The translations under genes and the position numbers were made by a program. Below are positions 42,632 to 50,117 of a DNA stretch of 59,907 bases, one piece after another (the stretch's first letter is position 1; each line of letters begins with the position of its first letter). The stretch comes from Martinezella calliandrae (lineage in GTDB: Bacteria > Pseudomonadota > Alphaproteobacteria > Rhizobiales > Rhizobiaceae). Under the pieces are notes generated by a model, which had not been told where the DNA came from, made no database searches, and saw nothing but the letters and a program-made list of their open reading frames with translations. The stretch is taken from contig NZ_JARFYN010000041.1 in assembly GCF_030272695.1 (NCBI RefSeq), forward strand, positions 1 to 59,907. The letters are read 5' to 3'.

Positions 42632-43189
42632 TTAGTCAAGAAGGGCCAGCACCTTGCCGCAATATTCCTGCGAGATCGGATTCATATGCGTTGCCGCGTG
42701 GCCGGCATTGTATTTGAGGATGGTATTGCAGGTCGGGCCGCCGCCAAGCTTCTGCGCCTTGGCGAGATATTTCATGCCGAATTCGATGTTCGTGTCGGGA
42801 TCGTAAAGTCCCTTGGCACTGCCTGAATAGCCCATCAGCTTCGCAGTGGTAGGCTTGATCTGCATCAGGCCGATCTCGCCGGCACTGCCGCGCTTTTTAG
42901 GATTGAAATTGCTTTCGATCTGAACGACAGCGGTTGCCAATTCGACCGGGACGCCGTTCTGGTTGGCGTATTTGGCAATCACTGCCGAGTAGGGATTACG
43001 TCCCGCGAAGGAATTTTCCGCATCGTGCAATTGGGTAGGAGCATTCGGCGTGGCATAGCCGGTCGTGCGGGTGATGATTTTTAGAGGAACTGTCGTGGTT
43101 TTAATGTCGCGCGGACCGGCAAAGGCGCAATCATATCCTGTCAGCAGCACGCTCACGCACGCTGCAGCGGCAATAATCAGATTTTTCAT
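42632..43189 (-). CDS. Periplasmic lytic transglycosylase (SLT domain)
   Basis: A secreted enzyme that cleaves the MurNAc-GlcNAc bond of peptidoglycan, leaving 1,6-anhydro ends. The start at 43189 (MKNLIIAAAACVSVLLTG) gives a signal peptide cut near CAFAG; GGAG is 11-12 nt upstream. The SLT domain covers about 65-185, with catalytic E92 in VVQIESNFNP, GEIGLMQIKPTTAKLMGY and the YNAG motif in ILKYNAGHA. The 185-residue size is that of the small single-domain type. A perfect 8-bp inverted repeat lies about 50 bp upstream. Confidence 0.92.
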   Translation of the reverse strand: MKNLIIAAAACVSVLLTGYDCAFAGPRDIKTTTVPLKIITRTTGYATPNAPTQLHDAENSFAGRNPYSAVIAKYANQNGVPVELATAVVQIESNFNPKKRGSAGEIGLMQIKPTTAKLMGYSGSAKGLYDPDTNIEFGMKYLAKAQKLGGGPTCNTILKYNAGHAATHMNPISQEYCGKVLALLD

Positions 43190-43239
43190 GTAGTCTTTTG
43201 TCTCCAGGCGCGGGATCGCGGACAGCACTAAGCCATCAG

Positions 43240-43268
43240 TCCGGCGGGAGGCAAAAAGAGCCGCCGGA
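43240..43268 (-). promoter_or_regulatory. 8-bp inverted repeat upstream of the lytic transglycosylase
   Basis: TCCGGCGG (43240-43247) and CCGCCGGA (43261-43268) are perfect inverted copies around a 13-nt A-rich centre. It lies 50 bp before the transglycosylase ATG. It could be a leader hairpin or an operator; the rest of the 267-bp gap shows nothing I can name. Confidence 0.4.
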
Positions 43269-43456
43269 GTGCACGGTCCCCGTTATTCTTTACGGCCGCG
43301 CGACACACAAACCAGACTTGCGCGACCGCCGTTAAGCGGGCGTCGTTAGACCAGTGTAATGCGGAGATAATAGGGAAATGATGTGGCGCTGAAGCACGTT
43401 AGGCATTTTGCGCGCTCCGGTTTTTTTAGCATTACGAAACGGAGGCCCACCTAACC

Positions 43457-44218
43457 TTAGGAAAAGCGAGGCAATGCGGACAGCAAGCGATGCAGCGTGT
43501 CGATGGTCGAAAAATCGGCGATCCCGTCCACTCGTTCCTGGCGGAAATGACGCTGGAAAGCCTCGACGTCACCCTTAAGCTCCGTGGAGAATTCACCTGT
43601 AATTTCCGTATTGTATCCATAAAGCGAGAGCATGGACTGCAACGCCTCGATCGGCTGTCCTAAATCGCCCTTCTGGAAGAACCGCCCACCGCTGATCGGC
43701 GTCGGTTCGACCCAATGACCGACCCCTGCCGCGGCCAGTCGCGACCACGGGAATTTTTCGCCCGGATCGACCTTGCGGACAGGGGCGACATCGGAGTGCC
43801 CAAGTACACGCTCAGGTGAAATTGCCCAGCGATGGCCGCAATCGCGACAAAGTTCGATGACCGCTTCGATCTGCGCGTCGGGAAAGTCGGGCAGCCCGCC
43901 GGGATGGCCGGCATTGGCAATTTCGATGCCGATCGATAGCGAGTTGATGTCCACCTCGTTGTGCCAGGCGCTCTTGCCGGCATGCCAGGCTCGACGCTCC
44001 TCCGGCACGAGCTGGATCACGCGCCCATCCTCGAAGACGAAGTAGTGGCTCGACACCTGGCTCTCGTCGCGACAGAGCCAGTCAAGCGCGCCTTCGGCTG
44101 TACCCATGCCGGTATAGTGCAGAAGGATCATGTCCGGCTTGCGCCCGTCCTTCCGCTCGCCATGGTTGGCCGAGGGCTGCACGCTGGCGCCTAAAAAATC
44201 AGCCGCAAAGGAACTCAT
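43457..44218 (-). CDS. N-acetylmuramoyl-L-alanine amidase (AmpD/AmiD-like) with peptidoglycan-binding domain
   Basis: A zinc amidase that cuts the bond between MurNAc and the stem peptide. The amidase_2 domain spans about 25-160 with zinc ligands H34 (MILLHYTGMG), H141 (VLGHSDVAP) and D151 (KVDPGEKFPW). A C-terminal peptidoglycan-binding domain (about 180-250, LGQPIEALQSMLSLYGYNTE) follows. I see no signal peptide, so it may be a cytoplasmic recycling amidase like AmpD, although AmpD usually lacks the binding domain. Its ATG overlaps the stop of the DnaJ-domain gene by 4 nt, so the two are coupled. Confidence 0.92.
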   Translation of the reverse strand: MSSFAADFLGASVQPSANHGERKDGRKPDMILLHYTGMGTAEGALDWLCRDESQVSSHYFVFEDGRVIQLVPEERRAWHAGKSAWHNEVDINSLSIGIEIANAGHPGGLPDFPDAQIEAVIELCRDCGHRWAISPERVLGHSDVAPVRKVDPGEKFPWSRLAAAGVGHWVEPTPISGGRFFQKGDLGQPIEALQSMLSLYGYNTEITGEFSTELKGDVEAFQRHFRQERVDGIADFSTIDTLHRLLSALPRFS

Positions 44219-44925
44219 GCCGCGCGGCGTTCTTTCTCGATTTCCGCATAGGCTGCGTTGAGGGCCGCCATGCGCTCATTGGCGATGAGGTGGAATTCCT
44301 CCGGCACGCCGCGCGAGACCAGGCGATCGGGATGGTTCTCATAAACAAGGCCATGGTAGCGGCGGCGGATGGTCGTGAAATCATCCTGGGGCGATACGCC
44401 GAGTACCTTATAAGGGTCGCGGCCGTCGACACTGACATGGCGGGCCATGATCTGCTCGAACCGCTGCTCGCTCATATGGAAAATCTGGGCAATGTGCTGC
44501 AGGAAGTCGATTTCCTTCTCGTGAATGAGGCCGTCAGCCTTGGCGATATGGAAAAGGCCGTCGAGCACGTCTTCCAGCACTGGACAATTCTTCGCGCAGG
44601 TCACGCAGAGCGACGACAGCTTCGCGGCATAGGCTTCGTAGCCGGCGACGTCCTGGCGCGCCAGATTATAAAGGCGCGCGACGTTCTTGGCCTGATCAGG
44701 CGGAAACTCGAAGATCTCGCGGAATGCGTTGACTTCGTTTTCCGTCACCACGCCATCGGCCTTCGCCATCTTGGCGGAAAGCGCGATGATGGCGACCGAA
44801 AAAGCCACCTTGCGACGGGTTTCCGGATCGCCTTCGAACAGCGTGCGAATGGCTTCAACCACCGCCGACAGGGCATTGCCAGCGGTGCCGCCAACAGCAT
44901 TCAGCAATTTTTCCCAGAACGACAT
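44215..44925 (-). CDS. DjlA-like protein: TerB-like domain plus C-terminal J domain
   Basis: A 236-residue co-chaperone-like protein. From MSFWEKLLNAVGGTAGNALS, the first 150 residues form an acidic helical TerB-like domain (FSVAIIALSAKMAKADGVVT). The last 65 residues are a J domain starting DPYKVLGVSPQDDF, with the essential HPD at 198-200, so it can be expected to stimulate a DnaK-type ATPase. Unlike E. coli DjlA there is no clear N-terminal membrane helix. The start at 44925 is the normal N-terminus of the family; the ribosome site is weak. Coupling to the amidase gene suggests a shared task at the envelope. Confidence 0.9.
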   Translation of the reverse strand: MSFWEKLLNAVGGTAGNALSAVVEAIRTLFEGDPETRRKVAFSVAIIALSAKMAKADGVVTENEVNAFREIFEFPPDQAKNVARLYNLARQDVAGYEAYAAKLSSLCVTCAKNCPVLEDVLDGLFHIAKADGLIHEKEIDFLQHIAQIFHMSEQRFEQIMARHVSVDGRDPYKVLGVSPQDDFTTIRRRYHGLVYENHPDRLVSRGVPEEFHLIANERMAALNAAYAEIEKERRAA

Positions 44926-45213
44926 TTTGGTCTCAACTACCCCTTCTGAATAACAAACACGTTGATCAAATAATGGTTGCGATTGCAAGCAGTCCATTGG
45001 TCGCATGGTCGAAAACACTTTTCACATTTCGGTAATGATAACGTGTTTGAAGCCGCAATTTGCGACGCCGCACGATGGGCCATGCTGATGGCCCGATTGA
45101 AAAAACAAAGCATGCCCTTCTTAAATTCTTTACTTTACAGCCATGCCCGCCTGTCGCATCCATTCGGACGGAAATCACTGCAATGAAGCAGCCCTGCTGC
45201 AAGGAGGATCCCC
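44926..45213. promoter_or_regulatory. Divergent promoter region of the djlA-like gene and pfp
   Basis: About 290 bp. A 10-bp perfect inverted pair, CAAACACGTT (44954-44963) and AACGTGTTTG (45040-45049), spans 96 bp. A hairpin GGGCCAT / ATGGCCC (45077-45094) precedes a possible pfp promoter, TTGAAA (45097-45102) with TTAAAT (45121-45126) at an 18-bp spacing. The pfp ribosome site is AAGGAGGA, seven bases before its ATG. Confidence 0.45.
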
Positions 45214-46425
45214 ATGGCCAAACAAAAAGTCGCGATGCTCACCGCCGGCGGGTTGGCGCCCTGTCTCTCCTCCGCGGTCGGTGGCCTGATCCAGCGTTAC
45301 AATGACGTGGCGCCCGATCTCGACATCATCGCCTATCGCTCCGGCTATCAGGGCGTTCTGCTGGCCGATCGCATCGAGATCACGCCCGGCATGCGCGACC
45401 GTGCCCATCTGCTCCACCGCTACGGCGGTTCGCCGATCGGCAACAGCCGCGTCAAGCTCACCAACGCTGCAGATTGCGTCAAGCGCGGCCTTGTCAAGGA
45501 AGGCGAAAACCCGCTGCGCGTCGCCGCTGAGCGCCTCGCCTCCGACGGTGTCACCATCCTTCATACCATCGGCGGCGACGACACCAACACGACGGCCGCC
45601 GATCTTGCCGCCTATCTCGGCGCCAACGGCTACGAGCTGACCGTGGTCGGCCTGCCTAAGACGGTCGACAACGATGTCGTGCCGATCCGCCAGTCGCTCG
45701 GCGCCTGGACAGCAGCCGAAGTCGGCGCCCATTTCTTCGACAATGTCAGCAATGAACAGACCGCGGCGCCGCGTACGCTCGTTATCCATGAAGTCATGGG
45801 TCGCAGCTGCGGTTGGCTGACGGCTGCGACCGCCCGCGCCTATATCCAGAAGACCAGCGCCAACGAATATGTCGAGGGCTTCATGATGAACGCCGCGATG
45901 AAGAGCATCGACGGCCTTTACCTGCCGGAAATGGCCTTCGACATCGAATCGGAAGCTGACCGCCTGAAGGCCATCATGGAAAAGACCGGCCAAGTGACGC
46001 TGTTCGTTTCGGAAGGTGCGGGCCTCGACGCTATCGTCGCCGAGCGCGAAGCTGCCGGTGAAACCATCAAGCGCGATGCCTTCGGTCATGTGAAGATCGA
46101 TACCATCAATGTCGGCAACTGGTTTCAGAAGCAATTCGCCACCCTTCTTGGCGCCGAGCGCTCGCTGGTGCAGAAGTCGGGCTATTTCGCCCGCTCGGCG
46201 CCCGCCAACGGCGAAGACCTGCGCCTCATCCAAGGCATGGTCGATCTTTCGGTCGAAAGCGCATTGAACAAGGTGTCTGGCGTCACCGGCCATGACGAAG
46301 GCCAGGGCTGCAAGTTGCGCACCATTGAATTCCCGCGCATCAAGGGAGGCAAGCCTTTCGATCTGTCATCGCCGTGGTTTGCCGAGGTCATGGATCATAT
46401 CGGGCAAAAATACACCCAATCCTAA
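45214..46425 (+). CDS. pfp: PPi-dependent 6-phosphofructokinase
   Basis: Phosphorylates fructose 6-phosphate reversibly with pyrophosphate in central carbon metabolism. The 403 residues show MLTAGGLAPCLSS (8-20) and the donor motif GGDDTNT at 120-126. The second D marks pyrophosphate rather than ATP use. The catalytic PKTVDND is at 148-154 and the substrate motif EVMGRSCGWLT follows. An excellent ribosome site, AAGGAGGA, precedes the ATG. It is a single gene. Rhizobia generally catabolise hexoses by the Entner-Doudoroff route, so a PPi enzyme may serve a gluconeogenic or balancing role; that is inference. Confidence 0.95.
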   Translation: MAKQKVAMLTAGGLAPCLSSAVGGLIQRYNDVAPDLDIIAYRSGYQGVLLADRIEITPGMRDRAHLLHRYGGSPIGNSRVKLTNAADCVKRGLVKEGENPLRVAAERLASDGVTILHTIGGDDTNTTAADLAAYLGANGYELTVVGLPKTVDNDVVPIRQSLGAWTAAEVGAHFFDNVSNEQTAAPRTLVIHEVMGRSCGWLTAATARAYIQKTSANEYVEGFMMNAAMKSIDGLYLPEMAFDIESEADRLKAIMEKTGQVTLFVSEGAGLDAIVAEREAAGETIKRDAFGHVKIDTINVGNWFQKQFATLLGAERSLVQKSGYFARSAPANGEDLRLIQGMVDLSVESALNKVSGVTGHDEGQGCKLRTIEFPRIKGGKPFDLSSPWFAEVMDHIGQKYTQS

Positions 46426-46484
46426 TTGACGTATCATTAATCCAATGTCTTTGCTGGCGGCGAATAGGAATAGAGGAGGATTCC

Positions 46485-47120
46485 ATGTCCATCGAAACCT
46501 GGCTCGCTTTCGCCGCCGCGTCCTCAATCATGCTGGCCATACCCGGCCCGACCATTCTGCTTGTGATCTCTTATGCACTCGGCCATGGTCGCAAGACGGC
46601 GCTGGCGACCGTGACAGGCGTGACGCTTGGCGACTTCACGGCGATGACCGCCTCGCTCGCCGGTCTAGGCGCAATTCTCGCGACCTCAGCGAGCCTATTT
46701 ATGATTCTTAAGCTGATCGGCGCAGCCTACCTGATGTTCCTGGGAATTAAGCTCTGGCGCGCCCCGATTGTGACCGGTCCGATGGGCGACAATGACAACC
46801 TTCCCGAGGAAAAACCACTGAAGATTCTGCTGCACGCCTATGTTGTGACGGCACTCAATCCAAAGAGTATCGTCTTCTTCATCGCCTTCGTCCCGCAGTT
46901 TCTCGACATGTCGAAGCCCTTCCTTCAGCAAACCCTTATTTTGGAGGCGACTTTCCTCACTCTGGCGGCATTGAACTCGCTGATTTACGTGTTCATCGCC
47001 GACATGGCGCGTGGCTTCATCCGCAAGGCAAGCGTGCAGCGTGCCGTCAACCGGACGGGCGGAACGCTGTTGATCGCGGCCGGTGCAGTGACCGCCGGAT
47101 ACCGCCGGATGGCCGCTTGA
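46485..47120 (+). CDS. LysE family translocator
   Basis: A 211-residue inner-membrane exporter of the LysE/RhtB family, with six predicted helices. Family features: MLAIPGPTILLVISYALGHG near the N-terminus, KLIGAAYLMFLGIKLWR in the middle and ALNPKSIVFFIAFVPQF at the centre of the second half. Such proteins export amino acids (lysine, threonine, homoserine) or related small molecules; specificity is not readable. The ATG at 46485 follows GAGGAGGA. It lies 59 bp downstream of pfp on the same strand and may be co-transcribed. Confidence 0.92.
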   Translation: MSIETWLAFAAASSIMLAIPGPTILLVISYALGHGRKTALATVTGVTLGDFTAMTASLAGLGAILATSASLFMILKLIGAAYLMFLGIKLWRAPIVTGPMGDNDNLPEEKPLKILLHAYVVTALNPKSIVFFIAFVPQFLDMSKPFLQQTLILEATFLTLAALNSLIYVFIADMARGFIRKASVQRAVNRTGGTLLIAAGAVTAGYRRMAA

Positions 47121-47235
47121 TCGCCGTCTAGGGTTGCGAGAGGATCACGGATAGGTTAATGGGGGATTCATAAATTTATTGGCCCTGTGACTGATTTGCA
47201 TCGCAGGGAGGTTTGGTTTTTTCGAAAGTGACAGA

Positions 47236-48504
47236 ATGGTAGCGATCGGATTTCCCAGCCTAAAGCGCAGCGTTGCCTTTTCGGCAATGATGTGCGGCGT
47301 TCTTGCAGGGTGTGCAAGCACTCAGCAACAGACATCTCAGGCAGGACTCCCGTCGGCACAAGCCAACGTGCCGCATCCGAATACAAACCCGGCTTCGGTC
47401 GGTGCTGCATCGTCTTCAGGCGGCGTAGCGGTGGCGTCCACCACACCGGCGACAGCAGGTCAGCAGATCCAGCCGCAGCCGCAAGTAGCATCCCAACCGC
47501 AGGCCGCGCTCCAGCCGCAGCAGGCAGCGCCGATGCAACAGGCCGCATTGATGAAATCCGACCGGGTTGGCGGCGGCTTTGCTCAAAACGCTGGTGCCGG
47601 TTCTCCAGCTCAAAACGTTGGTGGCGGTTCGGCCGCTCAAAACCAGGTCCAGTTAGCAAAGGACCGCATGGGTGCTCCGGTGACGAATGCGCCGAGCGCC
47701 GCCAACCAGGGCACCGTCGCCATTGCGTCCGTGACCGGCACGCCCGCGGCGAACACATCCGCAGCCGCCGCCTATGCAGCCTCCGACGAGCCGCCGATCC
47801 CCGCCGTCGTCGCCATCCCGATTCCAAATCCGGCGCGTCCGGGCGATACCGCACTTCTGCCTGTTGCGAGCTCGGTGGCTGCGGCGCAAGCGACCATTCC
47901 GATGACATCGGACGTGGCCGCCATCCAATCCGTCGTTCCGACCCCGCGCCCCGGTGAAGATGCGAAGATGATGGCGCCGACCGAAGTCGCCTTTGCTGCA
48001 CCCACGCAGATCCCCGGCATGGGTTATGTCGACAACCGCATGCATTACGATTTCAACTTCGACGCCAGCGGCCCGACGGTCATTCCCGCGGTGCTTGCCC
48101 CTCAAAATGAGGAGTCCGAAGTGCCGGCTGCTGAGAAGAGCTATGTTTCGAAGCTCATTCAGAAATATGCCAAGCTTTACGAAATTCCGGAATCGCTCAT
48201 CCATCGTGTTGTTCACCGCGAAAGCCGTTACAATCCGAAGGCCTATAACAGGGCCGGCTATTTCGGCCTGATGCAGATCAAATACAATACCGCCAAGTCC
48301 ATGGGTTACGAGGGTCCGCCGTCAGGCCTGCTCGATGCGGAGACCAACATCAAATATGCCGCGAAATATTTGCGTGGCGCTTGGATGGTGGCTGACAGCA
48401 AGGCCGAGAACAAGGAAGTCAATGCCGTTCAGCTCTACGCGCATGGCTATTACTTCGACGCCAAGCGCAAGGGTCTTGGGGACGTCGCAAACGGCAATTA
48501 CTGA
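47236..48504 (+). CDS. Lipoprotein lytic transglycosylase with long low-complexity linker
   Basis: A 422-residue lipoprotein whose C-terminal 120 residues form an SLT domain. Signal with lipobox LAGC (C26) predicts attachment to the outer membrane. Residues 27-290 are low-complexity, rich in Ala, Gln, Pro and Ser, including a short tandem repeat of the type AQNxGxGSx (about 116-134). The catalytic glutamate is E329 in HRESRYNP, followed by FGLMQIKYNTAKSMGY. The usual YNAG motif is replaced by QLYAHGYYFDAKRKG. The linker probably lets the domain reach across the periplasm. The 3' end overlaps the convergent hydrolase gene by 7 bp. Confidence 0.9.
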   Translation: MVAIGFPSLKRSVAFSAMMCGVLAGCASTQQQTSQAGLPSAQANVPHPNTNPASVGAASSSGGVAVASTTPATAGQQIQPQPQVASQPQAALQPQQAAPMQQAALMKSDRVGGGFAQNAGAGSPAQNVGGGSAAQNQVQLAKDRMGAPVTNAPSAANQGTVAIASVTGTPAANTSAAAAYAASDEPPIPAVVAIPIPNPARPGDTALLPVASSVAAAQATIPMTSDVAAIQSVVPTPRPGEDAKMMAPTEVAFAAPTQIPGMGYVDNRMHYDFNFDASGPTVIPAVLAPQNEESEVPAAEKSYVSKLIQKYAKLYEIPESLIHRVVHRESRYNPKAYNRAGYFGLMQIKYNTAKSMGYEGPPSGLLDAETNIKYAAKYLRGAWMVADSKAENKEVNAVQLYAHGYYFDAKRKGLGDVANGNY

Positions 48505-49928
48505 TTTTCCTGGACCACTCTATCAGCGCCGGTCGGACCTTTGGTCTTGGCCGGCGTCGTTATATCCAGAATCCTCTTCAGCAGGATCTGCGGCTTGTAG
48601 TCCACCCAGCCCGGCGTCAGCCCCATTCGCACCAATACGAGATTGGCCGATGGTGCGATAGCGACGCTCTGCCCGTCATGCCCGAGCATCCAGAACGTAT
48701 CCGTCGGCAGGCCGAATTGCGCGTCGGAGCCACCGGGACCCGCGAGCCAGGCTTGAACTTGCGTATAGATGCCTTGCGATGACGTCGTCGGGGTGCGCAT
48801 CGCCCCGACAAAACCTTCAGGCAACAGGCGCTGGCCTTTCCAGACGCCATCCTGCAGCAGGAATTGCCCGAAGCGCGCCCAATCGCGCGCCGTCGCATAA
48901 AGATAGGAGCCGCCGACATAGGTGCCACGCTCGTCGGCCTCCAGCACCGCGCTGGACATGCCGAGCGGTGCAAACAGAGCCTCTCGCGGATAGGCGATCG
49001 CAGCACTCTCATTCGGAAACCTGTTCATCCAGAGCCTCGAGAGCAGCGTCGCCGTTCCGCTGGAATAGTTGAAACGTTCGCCGGCCGGGGCCACTTGCCG
49101 CGCGCTGGCGGCGATCCTCGTCGAGTCCGGATCGAGATAAAGCATGCGCGTCACGTCGGAGACAGCGCCATATCCTTCATTGAAGGCCAGCCCGCTCTCC
49201 ATGCCGAGCAGATCGCTGAGCTTGATGTTCTTGCGCGCGTCGCCGCTCCACTGCGGTAAGAGGTTCTGATCGTCGAAGGACATACGGCCGGAAAGCATCA
49301 GGCGACCGATGATGGCGGCATTGACCGTCTTCGTCATCGACCAGCCTATCAGTGGAGTGGCGTTGTTGAACCCGTCGCCATAGGCCTCCGCGACGATGCG
49401 GCCGTCCTTGACGACAACGATGGCACGCATTGCCGGACCGGCAAAGTCCGGATTGGCGATCAGTTTCGCAAGCGCGACGCCGGTCTCATCCTGAACCGGT
49501 ACGACCTTGTTGCCCTCCGGCCAAAGAGAATCGCTTTTGGCCACCCTCACCTTATTCAGGAAGGCGGCGCTGCGTGCTGCCTGAAGGTCGCCGTCCGGCA
49601 CGGTCGTGCAACCGAGCGCTCCACGATAGAGCGCATAGTTTGGTGCAAACATGCCGAGGAAGCGGGCGGTTACCACCCTATCTTCACGATCAACCGAAAC
49701 ATTGACGAGCTGCAGCGCCGGATTGCCTGGTGCCTGGACATCATCGGCCAACACCTCTTCGGGATCGCGCTTGGCGATAAAGGTATTCGAGCAGACGATT
49801 TTGGCGGCGTAGCCGTCGCCAACCCGCAGCAATTCCGGCGGCGAAACCGAAAGCATGACGCCACCAACTGCGACAATGATCAGCAGCAGAATAAAAAGAG
49901 CTGCGATCACTCTCGATATCAAACGCAT
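48498..49928 (-). CDS. Serine hydrolase of the class C beta-lactamase family
   Basis: A 476-residue membrane-anchored protein (helix about 5-27) facing the periplasm. The active-site S197-M-T-K200 is present. The second motif is Y288-S-S (YSN-like) in ERFNYSSGTAT, and the third is the HxG-like LGHDGQS near the C-terminus. This set is typical of the large family that includes D-amino-acid peptidases, esterases and 6-aminohexanoate-dimer hydrolases; real beta-lactamase activity is not implied. It converges on the transglycosylase lipoprotein gene and diverges from btaA. Confidence 0.88.
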   Translation of the reverse strand: MRLISRVIAALFILLLIIVAVGGVMLSVSPPELLRVGDGYAAKIVCSNTFIAKRDPEEVLADDVQAPGNPALQLVNVSVDREDRVVTARFLGMFAPNYALYRGALGCTTVPDGDLQAARSAAFLNKVRVAKSDSLWPEGNKVVPVQDETGVALAKLIANPDFAGPAMRAIVVVKDGRIVAEAYGDGFNNATPLIGWSMTKTVNAAIIGRLMLSGRMSFDDQNLLPQWSGDARKNIKLSDLLGMESGLAFNEGYGAVSDVTRMLYLDPDSTRIAASARQVAPAGERFNYSSGTATLLSRLWMNRFPNESAAIAYPREALFAPLGMSSAVLEADERGTYVGGSYLYATARDWARFGQFLLQDGVWKGQRLLPEGFVGAMRTPTTSSQGIYTQVQAWLAGPGGSDAQFGLPTDTFWMLGHDGQSVAIAPSANLVLVRMGLTPGWVDYKPQILLKRILDITTPAKTKGPTGADRVVQENQ

Positions 49929-49965
49929 GTCACACCCTCCGAAACCATGCGGGACACAATCAGGA

Positions 49966-50004
49966 AACGCCGCAATATAAAAGGCCTATCGTCATCGCGG
50001 CGTT
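49966..50004. promoter_or_regulatory. 8-bp inverted repeat in the hydrolase/btaA divergent region
   Basis: AACGCCGC (49966-49973) and GCGGCGTT (49997-50004) are perfect inverted copies around a 23-bp centre that includes TATAAAA. It sits between the divergent hydrolase and btaA genes and could be an operator. No regulator can be assigned. Confidence 0.4.
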
Positions 50005-50050
50005 GCAAATGCCGGCATGACGGTCCTTCGAGCAGGTCTACCAACAGCCC

Positions 50051-50110
50051 ACGTCATCAGACTGTAGCATTGCCGAGTTACACGCCCTGAACCTGACAAA
50101 TTGGTGACAA
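50051..50110 (+). promoter_or_regulatory. Candidate Pho boxes upstream of btaAB
   Basis: Two matches to the PhoB pattern of 7-bp repeats at an 11-bp period. Forward: ACGTCAT (50051-50057), CAGA, CTGTAGC (50062-50068), followed after 9 bp by a TTACAC -10-like box. Reverse: CTGACAA (50093-50099), ATTG, GTGACAA (50104-50110), whose complement reads TTGTCAC-CAAT-TTGTCAG. The reverse match is the better one but ends only 7 bp before the btaA ATG. Confidence 0.55.
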
Positions 50111-50117
50111 GACTCAG

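Noticed and set aside
45175..46293. A 372-codon minus-strand open frame opposite pfp
   Set aside because: pfp has all catalytic motifs and an AAGGAGGA ribosome site; the opposite frame shows only antisense-type composition.
47292..47957. A 221-codon plus-strand frame inside the transglycosylase lipoprotein gene
   Set aside because: Arises from the GC-rich low-complexity linker; the in-frame lipoprotein with lipobox and SLT domain is the real gene.
48498..49928. Calling the class C-type hydrolase an antibiotic resistance beta-lactamase
   Set aside because: The YSS and HDG-type motifs and the membrane anchor fit the broad serine hydrolase/peptidase family; nothing indicates true beta-lactamase function.
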